This document shows positions 48,139 to 61,389 of a DNA stretch of 64,000 bases, piece by piece. Origin of the DNA: Protonemura montana (lineage: Eukaryota; Arthropoda; Insecta; Plecoptera; Nemouridae). A model generated the notes under the pieces. It did not search any database, was not told where the DNA came from, and saw only the letters and a program-made list of their open reading frames with translations. The stretch lies in the NCBI GenBank assembly GCA_947568835.1, contig OX387603.1:25382651-25446650 (forward strand), written 5' to 3'. Every line of letters begins with the position of its first letter. Position 1 is the first letter of the stretch. Both the position numbers and the translations under genes were made by a program.

Positions 48139-50181
48139 AAATGAATCCGACCACGATTCTCTTTCCAAAGTGAAATTTTCACGTTCTTAAATAAAACCTA
48201 AAATTTGCATATTATTACCTTGTTCGGGGTAGCAAAAAAGGCAAAGTTTAGTTACTTTGTCCAGAAACTTTTTTTAACTAGTCTTGGAAAGGTACCTTAT
48301 CTTCAACTAAATCTAGATTTTAATAATTTTCAGCTCAGGCGTGGAACGTTGATTAGGTTGAAAAGTTTGCTTGTTTTTCTTGGCTTTTCAACTTTTTATT
48401 TTAATTTTTGTTCGCCATGTGTCTTTATATCGGCTCATAAAACTATGTGTTCATCTCACTGTCTTTTGCTGCAAGTGTTTTTATATGCCAACTAAAAATA
48501 AAACATCTAGCGATTCTACGCAGAATTCATTTCCACACAAGGTCAGATGCCAATGATTTAAACAATAAAGCGCTAGGAAATTTCATTCAAGTTCTTTATT
48601 CAGATATTTAACCAACGTTGAAATTAACAGCGTGGCACATTTGTTTGATAAAAACCGATTTTTTATAAAAATGTCAATATTAATGTTTTGGCTGATCTTT
48701 GCAGTTTCACTTTAGGTCAATCGATGTTAATCTGAAAACTTAGCAAGCAGGCAAAGTGCTTTTTTATATAACGTGAGCATTATAAACTTAACATATTAAG
48801 GAGAACATGTGACGAAAGGACATGGTATAAATTTTGCCCAGATTATGCAATTATCACCAACACTAAATATTTAATTTAAGTTGTTTTCAAATCAAATTGG
48901 CATTATGATTTCAACGATGTAAGTATAATAAATACAGCCAATCCGTCACCAGAATGCATTTTTATATAATTTTTGTAATTCAGCATAATTTCGGAATACT
49001 GCCATAATCTCATGTGACTTAAAAAAAATATTCTTAAAATTCACGCTGAAATGTTCTTTGTAACAGGAAGTAGCGACAAATGGGTACTTAGTTTATGTCA
49101 TCAATGAAAAAATTAAAATATTACAGAAATCCTTTAAGTAAAAGTTTGCTTCCTATCTCTCTCTCTCCATTAAAGCCTTCACTGAAATGAAATTTCTCAG
49201 AATAGCATTGTTGTGTATTGTTATTTTTTATTTGTTCTCGAATCACATATAGATACAGCCAATGGTTTGATCTCGTCTAGTATAATATTAATATTAAAAC
49301 CGAAGTCTTCGTTAGATAAGTCTTCCCTAAGCTAAATATAAATATAAAGTAAATTAGGAACAAGATTGTGTCGTGATTGAATTCTGTCTTGATTGAACAA
49401 CACTCAAGACTGGAATATCCATCTGTAGTTATTATCAATAAAAGTTGCCTCGTGGTTTGTCTCAATCAAGATAGTGGGTCAACTAGCGAACTTTAACACC
49501 GTGAGCCTTGTCTTTTTCGGTCTTATTCAAGCAAATCTGCAATATGGTGTGCTCCAATGGGTCGGGACTACTCAGTGGAAGATTCTTTTTGTTCAAAAAA
49601 AGTGAGATTTTGCCACATTTGGATTGAAATTGAGAGATTGAAAGATTAAAACTGAACCAAGATTGAGAACGAGTCACGTCAAGGTCCAGAGCATGGTCCG
49701 GTTATGGTTCGGGACTGGTAATCCTCGACGGTGAAAATGGTTCACCTTATAAGTAAACTGCCTCAATAACAAGTTTTTAGGTCAAATTTTCTTCGAAACC
49801 AAACAACGTAGACACGGCCATAGTTCTGCAAATAAGCCAAAGCCTTCTTAATCTAGGCTTACGTCACCACGATCACGTAAAAATTTGATAGATTAAGCGG
49901 CGAGGTCAAGAATGATGCCATTATTTAAGAATATTAAACCAAGTAAGACCACGATTCATTTTTACCATCTTAAGACTTAGCTAAGCCAGCGTTTGCTAGC
50001 TAGGCCAAGGTTTCCACATTAAGTAAGGGTCTGGATGCTAAACCATTATTCTGCCGCTAAGCCAGGGCAAGCACATGATGCCAGAATTTTGACACTAAGC
50101 TGGGTTTTATACACTTAACTGTAGTTTCTAAGCTTGGGAAGAGGGTTTGCTCTTAACAAACACCACCCCGCAGCGTCGATC

Positions 50182-50187
50182 TATAAA
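50182..50187 (+). promoter_or_regulatory. TATA box, gene copy 12
   Basis: TATAAA, 89 bases before the ATG at 50271, with the same GTCGATC flank as copy 7. Confidence 0.73.
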
Positions 50188-50270
50188 GCACCGTGAGGTA
50201 GATGGCAATACCAACAGTCGTCAAACAGGTACGAAGACATCAAGATTCAGAAGACAGAAGGCATTGTAAG

Positions 50271-51021
50271 ATGAAGTCATCAGTTGCGATGTTCGCCTTT
50301 TTGGCGTTGATGCTGACAGCGCTGGTGCAGGTGATTACCTCTGAAGCTAGATCAAATGTTAGCCACTTTAGGGAGTTGATAGAAAATTTCACGCACTTAA
50401 CAACCGTCACGCAAGTTAATTCATCTCGAGCAGGCCTTGCCTTCTTATAGCTTATAGTTCAACTACGATAAATAACTTTGAAAACCATTTCAATGCATTA
50501 CATCCTGAAAGTGCTAATGCTGCGCTCTTATTGTATCGACATACGGCTAAAAGTCATTTCAGCATATCGTGCTAGGCCAGCAAATATATTAATGCTTCCT
50601 CACGTGCATGTCCAGAGCATGTGCATGCGTGCCTCGCTCGCATCGACGCCCTAAGGACCGCTTAGATTCTTTGATTTATAAGTACAGTTCTGAGCTTTAA
50701 GCATTCCCAACGTCACAGATAAAATGAACCAGAATTCCAATGGTGGTATGATATTATTAAGTTGACTCGCTGCATCAAATTAAAGGGCGACCTTTTATCT
50801 CGCGCTGTATCACCGCTATAGTTCGGAACTGACCTAACTCGACGTTTGTGCTTTTTCAGATTCAGGCGCAGGCCACGGCTGGCACTTGCATGGAGAATGC
50901 TGTTCGCAGCGTTGATCCAGTCATTCCTTGCCCGACGGCGGACAATACAGAGTGCGTTCAAGAAACTAGCCAGAAAGTCGCCCCCTTGCCGAGCCCCCGG
51001 GATATTGTAATGGGAGGATAA
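50271..51021 (+). CDS. Small secreted peptide precursor, copy 12 (type A)
   Basis: Exon 1 50271-50330, exon 2 50860-51021. The 73-residue protein is identical to copy 7. Poly(A) signal at 51087-51092. Confidence 0.78.
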
Positions 51022-51694
51022 AAGTCGTTCCAGCAGAGTGGTCGTCTAATGCAAGATAAAGTGCTGAAATTTGTAATTATGTTATTAATAAAACCTGCTC
51101 ATGAGGCCATTGAAAATCTATTTTGTTTGCATTTATTCTGCCTGCCATTTATTGCCTCTGTTATTTTTTGGTAATGTTAAATTGAAATAAAGTTTATTTT
51201 ATGTTAGAAAGTTGCGCCAACTTAAGAACCATTGAGAAACACATTAACTCCGTTAACGGGCTCGCGAGAAAAGACTCTGATCTTGCCGCCCACAGAAAAT
51301 CAATAGCCAGGGCGAGACCTCAGCGCGATTGCAAGGAGCCAGCTTGTGACTCAACAACTCACGAGGCGCCCACAACCCTCATTTTCGATGTGGTTCATGT
51401 GCTTAGTAGAGATTTATTTTGAACAGAGAGTAGGGTGGAAAAATAAATTAACATCAAAAACTATCTACAACGTGACAATCCCTAAATCGTGAAAAACCAG
51501 ACTGATTAATGGTTCTACGATCGTCAATGATAGGATCATCAACCTTACGGTAATTTACAAGTTATGTCAGAGTTTCTGTACTAACAATAGGGTAAAGAAT
51601 TCTAGTTATTGTGGACTTTTTTTAAGACTTTTCCCGGACGCATTGTTGATGTCAGAATTTTATAAATCGAGTATGTCGCAAAATCAAGACAAAA

Positions 51695-51962
51695 AATCAA
51701 ACGGTCGATTTGTTAAAGAGCCTTTAGCAAATGGTGTCAAAATATTTAATAAATTACCATATGAGGTCAAGAGTAAACGAAGAGAAAAACACATCAGCAA
51801 GTTATGACGTAAATTTCTAATGGGCCATTGTTTTTACTCACTGAATGAATTTAATAAATGTGACTAATGTAACCATACACTATTTATACTGGAATGACGT
51901 TCTAATGTTGAAAAACCAATTTGGAATAAAAAGAATTATTATTATTATTATAATTATTATTT
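51695..51962 (+). mobile_element. LINE fragment type 1, unit 12 (broken frame)
   Basis: Duplicate of the unit 7 fragment, with the same internal stop and short ATT tail. Confidence 0.8.
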
Positions 51963-54004
51963 AAATGAATCCGACCACGATTCTCTTTCCAAAGTGAAAT
52001 TTTCACGTTCTTAAATAAAACCTAAAATTTGCATATTATTACTTTGTTCGGGGTAGCAAAAAAGGCAAAGTTTAGTTACTTTGTCCAGAAACTTTTTTTA
52101 ACTAGTCTTGGAAAGGTACCTTATCTTCAACTAAATCTAGATTTTAATAATTTTCAGCTCAGGCGTGGAACGTTGATTAGGTTGAAAAGTTTGCTTGTTT
52201 TTCTTGGCTTTTCAACTTTTTATTTTAATTTTTGTTCGCCATGTGTCTTTATATCGGCTCATAAAACTATGTGTTCATCTCACTGTCTTTTGCTGCAAGT
52301 GTTTTTATATGCCAACTAAAAATAAAACATCTAGCGATTCTACGCAGAATTCATTTCCACACAAGGTCAGGTGCCAATGATTTAAACAATAAAGCGATAG
52401 GAAATTTCATTCAAGTTCTTTATTCAGATATTTAACCAACGTTGAAATTAACAGCGTGGCACATTTGTTTGATAAAAACCGATTTTTTATAAAAATGTCA
52501 ATATTAATGTTTTGGCTGATCTTTGCAGTTTCACTTTAGGTCAATCGATGTTAATCTGAAAACTTAGCAAGCAGGCAAAGTGCTTTTTTATATAACGTGA
52601 GCATTATAAACTTAACATATTAAGGAGAACATGTGACGAAAGGACATGGTATAAATTTTGCCCAGATTATGCAATTATCACCAACACTAAATATTTAATT
52701 TAAGTTGTTTTCAAATCAAATTGGCATTATGATTTCAACGATGTAAGTATAATAAATACAGCCAATCCGTCACCAGAATGCATTTTTATATAATTTTTGT
52801 AATTCAGCATAATTTCGGAATACTGCCATAATCTCATGTGACTTAAAAAAAATATTCTTAAAATTCACGCTGAAATGTTCTTTGTAACAGGAAGTAGCGA
52901 CAAATGGGTACTTAGTTTATGTCATCAACGAAAAAATTAAAATATTACAGAAATCCTTTAAGTAAAAGTTTGCTTCCTATCTCTCTCTCTCCATTAAAGC
53001 CTTCACTGAAATTAAATTTCTCAGAATAGCATTGTTGTGTATTGTTATTTTTTATTTGTTCTCGAATCACATATAGATACAGCCAATGGTTTGATCTCGT
53101 CTAGTATAATATTAATATTAAAACCGAAGTCTTCGTTAGATAAGTCTTCCCTAAGCTAAATATAAATATAAAGTAAATTAGGAACAAGATTGTGTCGTGA
53201 TTGAATTCTGTCTTGATTGAACAACACTCAAGACTGGAATATCCATCTGTAGTTATTATCAATAAAAGTTGCCTCGTGGTTTGTCTCAATCAAGATAGTG
53301 GGTCAACTAGCGAACTTTAACACCGTGAGCCTAGTCTTTTTCGGTCTTATTCAAGCAAATCTGCAATATGGTGTGCTCCAATGGGTCGGGACTACTCAGT
53401 GGAAGATTCTTTTTGTTCAAAAAAAGTGAGATTTTGCCACATTTGGATTGAAATTGAGAGATTGAAAGATTAAAACTGAACCAAGATTGAGAACGAGTCA
53501 CGTCAAGGTCCGGAGAATGGTCCGATTATGCTTTGGGACTGGTAATCTTCGACTGTGAAAATGGTTCACCTTATAAGTAAACTGCCTCAATAACAAGTTT
53601 TTAAGTCAAATTTTCTTCGAAACCAAACAACGTAGACACGGCCATAGTTCTGCAAATAAGCCAAAGCCTTCTTAATCTAGGCTTACGTCACCACGATCAC
53701 GTAAAAATTTGATAGATTAAGCGGCGAGGTCAAGAATGATGCCTTTAAGTAAGAATATTAAACCAGGTAAGACCACGATTCACTTTTATTAGCTCAATAC
53801 TTGGCTGAGCCAGCGTTTGCTAGCTAGGCCAAGGTTTCACATTATGAAAGAGTCTGGATGCTAAACCATTATTCTGCCGCTAAGCCAGGGCAAGCACATG
53901 ATGCCAGAATTTTGACACTAAGCTGGGTTTTATACACTTAACTGTAGTTTCTAAGCTTGGGAAGAGGGTTTGCTCTTAACAAACACCACCCCGCAGCGTC
54001 GACC

Positions 54005-54010
54005 TATAAA
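54005..54010 (+). promoter_or_regulatory. TATA box, gene copy 13
   Basis: TATAAA, 89 bases before the ATG at 54094. Confidence 0.75.
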
Positions 54011-54093
54011 GCACCGTGAGGAAGATGGCAATACCAACAGTCGTCAAACAGGTACGAAGACATCAAGATTCAGAAGACAGAAGGCATTATAAG

Positions 54094-54842
54094 ATGAAGT
54101 CATCAGTTGCGATGTTCGCCTTTTTGGCGTTGATGCTGACAGCGCTGGTGCAGGTGATTACCTCTGAAGCTAGATCAAATGTTAGCCACTTTAGGGAGTT
54201 GATAGAAAATTTCACGCACTTAACAACCGTCACGCAAGTTGATTCATCTCGAGCAGGCCTTGCCTTCTTATAGCTTATAGTTCAACTACGAAAATAACTT
54301 TGAAAACCATTTCAATGCATTACATCCTGAAAGTGCTCATGCTGCGCTCTTATTGTATCGACATACGGCTAAAAGTCATTTCAGCATATCGTGCTAGGCC
54401 AGCAAATATAATAATGCTTCCTCACGTGCATGTCCAGAGCATGTGCATGCGTGCCTCGCTCGCATCGACGCCCTAAGGACCGCTTAGATTCTTTGATTTA
54501 TAAGTACAGTTCTGAGCTTTAAGCATTCCCAACGTCACAGATAAAATGAACCAGAATTCCAATGGTGGTATGATATTATTGTGTTGACTCGCTGCATCGA
54601 ATTAAAGGGCGACCTTTTATCTCGCGCTGTATTACGCTATAGTTCGGAACTGACCTAACTCGACGTTTGTGCTTTTTCAGATTCAGGCGCAGGCCACGGC
54701 TGGCACTTGCATGGAGAATGCTGTTCGCAGCGTTGATCCAGTCATTCCTTGCCCGACGGCGGACAATACAGAGTGCGTTCAAGAAACTAGCCAGAAAGTC
54801 GCCCCCTTGCCGAGCCCCCGGGATATTGTAATGGGAGGATAA
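54094..54842 (+). CDS. Small secreted peptide precursor, copy 13 (type A)
   Basis: Exon 1 54094-54153, exon 2 54681-54842. The 73-residue protein is identical to copy 3, and the intron is closest to copy 3. Poly(A) signal at 54908-54913. The sequence just past the poly(A) site is shortened by 72 bases, which brings a second AATAAA (in TTGAAATAAAG, about 54935) close to the first. Confidence 0.78.
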
Positions 54843-55855
54843 AAGTCGTTCCAGCAGAGTGGTCGTCTAATGCAAGATAAAGTGCTGAAATTTGTAATTA
54901 TGTTATTAATAAAACCTGCTCATGAGGCCATTGAAATAAAGTTTATATTATGTTAGAAAGTTGCGCCAACTTAAGAACCATTGAGAAACACATTAACTCC
55001 GTTAACGGGCTCGCGAGAAAAGACTCTGATCTTGCCGCCCACAGAAAATCAATAGCCAGGGCGAGACCTCAGCGCGATTGCAAGGAGCCAGCTTGTGACT
55101 CAACAACTCACGAGGCGCCCACAACCCTCATTTTCGATGTGGTTCATGTGCTTAGTAGAGATTTATATTGAACAGAGAGTAGGGTGGAAATAAATAAATA
55201 ATTAACATTAAAAACTATCCACAACGTGACAATCCCTAAATCGTGAAAAACCAGACTGATTAATGGTTCTACGATCGTCAATGATAGGATCATCAACCTT
55301 ACGGTTATTTACAAGTTATGTCAGAGATTCTGTACTTACAATAGGGTAAAGAATTCTAGTTATTGTGGACTTTTTTTTTTTACTTTTCCCGGACGCATTG
55401 TTGATGTCAGAATTTTATAAATCGAGTATGTCGCAAAATCAAGACAAAATATCAATATGAATCTGACCACGATTCTCTTTTCAAAGTGTATTTCCCACTT
55501 TCTAAAATAAAACCTTATATTTGCACATTATAACCTAGTTCTGGGTAGCGATAAAGGCAAAGTTTATTTACATTGTCTATAAACTTCTTTTTTTGGACCT
55601 GGTAAGGTGTCGTTTCTTCATCTCATACTGGATTTTAATCATTTTCAGCTCAAGCGTGGGACCTTGATTAGGTTGAAAAGTAAGGTTGTTTTTCTTGGCT
55701 TTTTCACTTTTTATTTTTAATTTTGTTCGCCATATGTATTTATATTGGCTCTTATAACTCTGTGTTCATTGAACTTTCTTTTGCAGCAAGTGTTTTTAAA
55801 GTTTCTGGATTATTTAGCCAGTTAAAAATTCAACTTCTCGCGATTCTACGCAGAA

Positions 55856-56299
55856 GAATCATCCATGACTATGATGTAAGAAACAAAAAAGATATACGAA
55901 TTGAATTGTATAAAAGTGATAAATGGTCTCGAGGACCGCTAATCATGGGCTCAAGATTTTATAATAAAATTCCTAGAGCCATTAAAAAAAAAGTGGTGAA
56001 GCTTTTAAGGCTACTTTTAAACAATTTTTAACGGACAATTGTTTTTACTCTCTTGACCAATATTTTAACCACAATAGCAAGTAGAAAACTATTGTATTTT
56101 ATAAATATGTATACTTGACAATGAGGGATATGAAGTGTATCCCCCTATATTTTTATTTTTAATTTATATTTTATTGAACTAACTGCATAAGTTACCATGC
56201 ACATATTTTAGTTTTATTATTTTACAATGTGACTTTCCTTATATTATGTTAAATTATGATCAATCATGGAATAAAAAATAAATACAATACAATACAACG
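55856..56299 (+). mobile_element. LINE fragment type 2, unit 13
   Basis: Inherited copy of the insertion at 15912-16355. Here it lies downstream of a type A gene, because the crossover near 55449 swapped spacers. Confidence 0.78.
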
Positions 56300-56494
56300 A
56301 AATTCCATACACTGTTAGGTGCCAATGACTGAACTAATAAAGCGCTCTTAAATTTCATTTAACTTCTTTAATTTTGATATATAAACAAAGTTTACAAAAT
56401 CAGCGTTGCAAATTTGTTCAATGACAACCGATTTTCCCGATTAAATGCCAAAATCAATGCTTTTGTTGTTCTTTGTTCTTTGTTGTTCTCTGCA

Positions 56495-57983
56495 CGCATG
56501 CACAAAAAGAAGCTGGACTATACTTGCTGGCCTAGCACGATATACTGAAAAAACTTTTAGCCGTATGTCGGTAAAATAAGAGCGCAGCAAAAGCACTTTC
56601 AGGATGTAATGCATTTAAATGGGTTTCAAAGTTATTTATCGTAGTTGAAATACTGGCAATAAGATGGCGAGACCTGCTCGAGATGAACCAACTTGCGTCA
56701 CGGTTGTTAAGTGCGTGAAATTTTCAATCAACTCCCTAAAGTGGCTAACATTTGATCTAGCTTCAGAGGTAATCACCTGCACCAGCGCTGTCAGCATCAA
56801 CGCCAAAAAGGCGAACATCGCAACTGATGACTTCATCTTACATCAGTCAAAATGTTAAGTCCAACTCCCTAAACTCCAGCGGTGGCTGTTACGCAGTTGA
56901 TACTTCTATATATGTTATAAAGCAGCTCCTATAATGCCCAGGTTCGATCCCGGGTTTAAGGACCAAGGTTATGGCCTAGGGCCATATTAGAGTCATTACC
57001 TGACCATCGGTTATGCCTTCAGGGTAAAGGGTACTTTTGGTTGTGGTCCCTTTAGAGGCTTTGGAAAGAGCATCGGACAAAACTCTCTCAACATCAACAG
57101 CAGCCATCAGGCAGCGGGTACTGTTTTATGTTATAAAGCAGCTCCCTTAAAGTCAAGGTTCGGTCCCGGGTCTTAGGACGTAGGTTATGGCCTAGGGCCA
57201 TATTTGAGTTATAGCCTGGCCATCGGGTATGCGCCCCAGGGCATAGGGCAATGGCGAAGAGGCAAAAGGAACTATCAAGTCTTAAGGGCATAAAACTGTA
57301 TGATCTAAGCATTTTCTTAGCACTTTTGGATGTGTTCCCATTAGAGGCCTAGCATAGGGCATCGAACAAAACTTGAGGACGTTTAAACCAAAATGCCCAC
57401 TCTCTAAAAATTAAAGAGGCCGCCCGGCAGCGGGAACTGCTATTTATTATTATATAAGGCGACGAGCTTATACCATTGGCTGTATATATTTGTGATTCAA
57501 GAGCAAATCAAAAATAAAATACAATATTAAACAATGTTATTCCGAGAAATTTAATTTCAGTGGCGACTTAAATGAAGAGAGATAAGAAGCAAACTTTTAA
57601 TTTGAAGGCTTTCTGTCATATTTTAATTTTTTCATTGATGACAATAAAGTGCCCGCTTGTTGCTACTTCCTGTAACAAAGAATATTTCTCCGTGAAATTT
57701 TACAATAATTTTTTTTTTGGTCGCATTAGAATTTGGCTGTTTCCGAATGTGTGCTGAATAATAAAGATTATATAAAAATGCAGGCCAGTGACGGATTGGC
57801 TCTTTTAATTTAACTTACATCGTTGAATTCATAATGCCAAGTTGAATTAGAAAAATCTCATATCGAATATTTAATGTTGGTAATAATTGCACAAGCTGGG
57901 CAGAATTTTTGCCATGTCCTTACATCACATCTTCTTCTGAACGTTTATATTTTATATTAATAAATAACGTATATTAATAACGT
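56495..57983 (-). repeat. Inverted block 4
   Basis: Copy of block 1 at offset 39944, with the foreign duplicated segment at about 56849-57449 and inverted spacer at about 57449-57944. Confidence 0.8.
56636..56836 (-). pseudogene. Inverted exon-1 fragment with read-through ORF, block 4
   Basis: Same intact 66-codon frame. One base upstream of the ATG differs from the other blocks (TTACATCAG instead of TTACAACAG on the plus strand). Confidence 0.65.
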
Positions 57984-59582
57984 TTCTATTTTTTTGGCAT
58001 TAAAGAAACGTTAAAATTATTAACGTGAAACATTTGTTTGATAAAATTTTTTTTTTTTTTTTTATATAAATGGCAAAATTAATGTTTCCGCTGTTCTTTG
58101 CAGTTTCACTTGAGGCTTATCGATGTAAATCTAAAAACTTAGCAAGCGAGCAAAGTGCGTTTTTATAAAACGTGTAAATTTTGAACTTAACACGTTAAGA
58201 AGAAGATGTGACGTAAGGATATGATAAATATTGTGCCCAGATTGTGGAATTATACCAACACTAAATATTCGATTTGAGGTTTTTCAAAATCAACCTGGCA
58301 AATTTAATTCAACGATGTAAGTTAAAATGAACCAGCTTATTTGTCACCGGAATGCATTTTTATATAATCTTTGCAATTCAGCACATTTCCGGAATACTGC
58401 CAAAATCTCATGTGACTTACAATTTTTTTGTTAACTTTCACGAGAAAATGTTCTTTGTAACAGGAAGATGCCACAAGTGGGTACTTAGTTTAGGTATTCA
58501 ATTGAAAAATAAATATATGACATAAATCCTTCAAAATTATGATATTGCTTCTTATCTCTCTCCATTAAACCCTCCACTGAAATTAAATTTATCTGAATAA
58601 TATTGTTAAGTATTGTATTCTATTTTTATATTTGCTCTTTAATCAAATATAGATACAGCTAATGGTATGAGTTTGTCAAGTAATAAATTAATATTGAAAC
58701 CGAAGTCTTCGTAAGATAAGTCTTCACTAAGCTAAATAATATAAATGTTAAGTAAATTAGGAACAAGATTGTGTCGTGATTGAATTCTGTCTTGATTGAA
58801 CAACATTCAAGACTGGAATATCCATCTGTAGTTATTATCAATAAAAGTTGCCTCGTGGTTCGTCTCAATCAAGATTGTGGCCCAACTAGCGAACTTTAAC
58901 ATCGTAAGCCTCGTCTATTACAGTCTGATTCAAGCAAATCTGGTATGGTGTGATTCTGTGGGTCAGGACAACCCCGTGGAAGATACTTTTTGTTCTACAA
59001 AAGTGAGATTAAGCCACATTGGGATTGGCATTAAGTAATTGAAAGATTAAAACTGAACCAAGATTAGGACCGTGTCACGTCAAGGTCCAGAGCATGGTCC
59101 GGTTATGGTTCGGGACTGGTAATCCTCGACGGTGAAAATGGTTCACCTTATAAGTAAACTGCCTCAATAACAAGTTTTTAAGTCAAATTTTCATCGAAAC
59201 CAAACAACGTAGACTCGGCCATAGTTTTGCAAATAAGCCAAAGCCTTCTTAATCTAGGCTAACGTCACCACGATCACGTAAAAATTTGATAGATTAAGCG
59301 GCGAGGTCAAAAATGATCCCATTATTTAAGAACATTTAACCTAGTAAGACCATGATTCACTTTTATTATCCAAATACTTAGCGGAGCCAGCATTTGCTAG
59401 CTAGGCCAAGGTTTCCACATTAAGTAAGGGTCTAGATGCTATGCCATTATTCTGCCGCTAAGCCAGGGCAAGCACATGATGCCAGGATTTGGACTTTAAG
59501 CTGGGGTTTATACACTTAACTGTAGTTTCTAAGCTTGGGAAGAGGGTTTGCTCGTCACAAACACCACCCCGCAGCGTCGACC

Positions 59583-59588
59583 TATAAA
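59583..59588 (+). promoter_or_regulatory. TATA box, gene copy 14
   Basis: TATAAA, 89 bases before the ATG at 59672. Confidence 0.75.
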
Positions 59589-59671
59589 GCACCGTGAGGA
59601 AGATGGCAATACCAACAGTCGTCAAACAGGTACGAAGACATCAAGATTCAGAAGACAGAAGGCATTATAAG

Positions 59672-60421
59672 ATGAAGTCATCAGTTGCGATGTTCGCCTT
59701 TTTGGCGTTGATGCTGACAGCGCTGGTGCAGGTGATTACCTCTGAAGCTAGATCAAATGTTAGCCACTTTAGGGAGTTGCTTGAAAATTTCACGCACTAA
59801 ACAACCGTCACGCAAGTTGATTCATCTAGAGCAGGCCTTGCCTTCTTATAGCTTGTAGTTCAACTACGATAAATAACTTTGAAAACCATTTCAATGCATT
59901 ACATCCTGAAAGTGCTAATGCTGCGCTCTTATTGTATCGACATACGGCTAAAAGTCATTTCAGCATATCGTGCTAGGCCAGCAAATATAATAATGCTTCC
60001 TCACGTGCATGTCCAGAGCATGTGCATGCGTGCCTCGCTCGCATCGACGCCCTAAGGACCGCTTAGATTCTATGATTTATAAGTACAGTTCTGAGCTTTA
60101 AGCATTCCCAACGTCACAGATAAAATGAACCAGAATTCCAATGGTGGTATGATATTATTGTGTTGACTCGCTGCATCGAATTAAAGGGCGACCTTTTATT
60201 TCGCGCTGTATAACGCTATAGTTCGGAACTGACCTAACTCGACGTTTGTGCTTTTTCAGATTCAGGCGCAGGCCACGGCTGGCACTTGCATGGAGAATGC
60301 TGTTCGCAGCGTTGATCCAGTCATTCCTTGCCCGACGGCGGACAATACAGAGTGCGTTCAAGAAACTAGCCAGAAAGTCGCCCCCTTGCCGAGCCCCCGG
60401 GATATTGTAATGGGAGGATAA
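59672..60421 (+). CDS. Small secreted peptide precursor, copy 14 (type A)
   Basis: Exon 1 59672-59731, exon 2 60260-60421. The 73-residue protein ends DIVMGG, so it lacks the MRG change of copies 6 and 11 while sharing their B-like leader and early intron stop. Poly(A) signal at 60487-60492. Confidence 0.78.
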
Positions 60422-61100
60422 AAGTCGTTCCAGCAGAGTGGTCGTCTAATGCAAGATAAAGTGCTGAAATTTGTAATTATGTTATTAATAAAACCTGCTC
60501 ATGAGGCCATTGAAAATCTATTTTGTTTGCATTTATTCTGCCAGCCATTTATTGTCTCTGTTATTTTTTGGTAATGTTAAATTGAAATAAAGTTTATTTT
60601 ATGTTAGAAAGTTGCGCCAACTTAAGAACCATTGAGAAACACATTAACTCCGTTAACGGGCTCGCGATAAAAGACTCTGATCTTGCCGCCCACAGAAAAT
60701 CAATAGCCAGGGCGAGACCTCAGCGCGATTGCAAGGAGCCAGCTTGTGACTCAACAACTCACGAGGCGCCCACAACCCTCATTTTCGATGTGGTTCATGT
60801 GCTTAGTAGAGATTTATATTGAACAGAGAGTAGGGTGGAAATAAATAAATAATTAACATTAAAAACTATCCACAACGTGACAATCCCTAAATCGTGAAAA
60901 ACCAGACTGATTAATGGTTCTACGATCGTCAATGATAGGATCATCAACCTTACGGTTATTAACAAGTTATGTCAGAGATTCTGTACTTACAATAGGGTAA
61001 AGAATTCTAGTTATTGTGGACTTTTTTTTTTTACTTTTCCCGGACGCATTGTTGATGTCAGAATTTTATAAATCGAGTATGTCGCAAAATCAAGACAAAA

Positions 61101-61340
61101 AATCAAACGGTCGATTTGTTAAAGGGCCTTTAGCAAATGGTGTCAAAATATTTAATAAATTACCATATGAGGTCAAGAGTAAACGAAGAGAAAAACACTT
61201 CAGCAAGTTGTTACGTAAATTTCTAATGGGCCATTGTTTTTACTCACTGAATTAATTTAATAAATGTGACTAATATAACCATACAGTATTTATACTGGAA
61301 TGACGTTCTAATGTTGAAAAGCCAATTTGGAATAAAAAGA

Positions 61341-61388
<48 letters not shown>

Positions 61389-61389
61389 T
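61101..61389 (+). mobile_element. LINE fragment type 1, unit 14
   Basis: Same insertion as in unit 3, with an open ORF2 C-terminal frame and an uninterrupted ATT tail (61341-61388). Confidence 0.8.

Larger units (their letters stand above)
45048..48909. repeat. Array unit 11 (duplicate of unit 6)
   Basis: A 3862-bp unit equal to unit 6 at offset 21030, with gene 46412-47161 and LINE fragment 47841-48138. Confidence 0.9.
48910..52733. repeat. Array unit 12 (duplicate of unit 7)
   Basis: A 3824-bp unit equal to unit 7 at offset 21030, with gene 50271-51021 and LINE fragment 51695-51962. Confidence 0.9.
40480..53510. repeat. 13-kb segmental duplication, copy 2
   Basis: Matches 19450-32480 at offset 21030-21031. 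The match fades near 53510-53740, where unit 13 begins to differ from unit 8. Confidence 0.85.
52734..58307. repeat. Array unit 13 (three-part mosaic with inverted block)
   Basis: The start and promoter region follow unit 8. From about 53.99 kb, including the gene, the sequence follows unit 3 (GGAAGATGG leader, CGAAAATAAC, TATTACGC). From about 55449 (GACAAAATATCAATATG) it follows type B spacer, with LINE fragment type 2 and inverted block 4. It also has a private 72-bp deletion near 54936. Gene 54094-54842. Confidence 0.87.
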
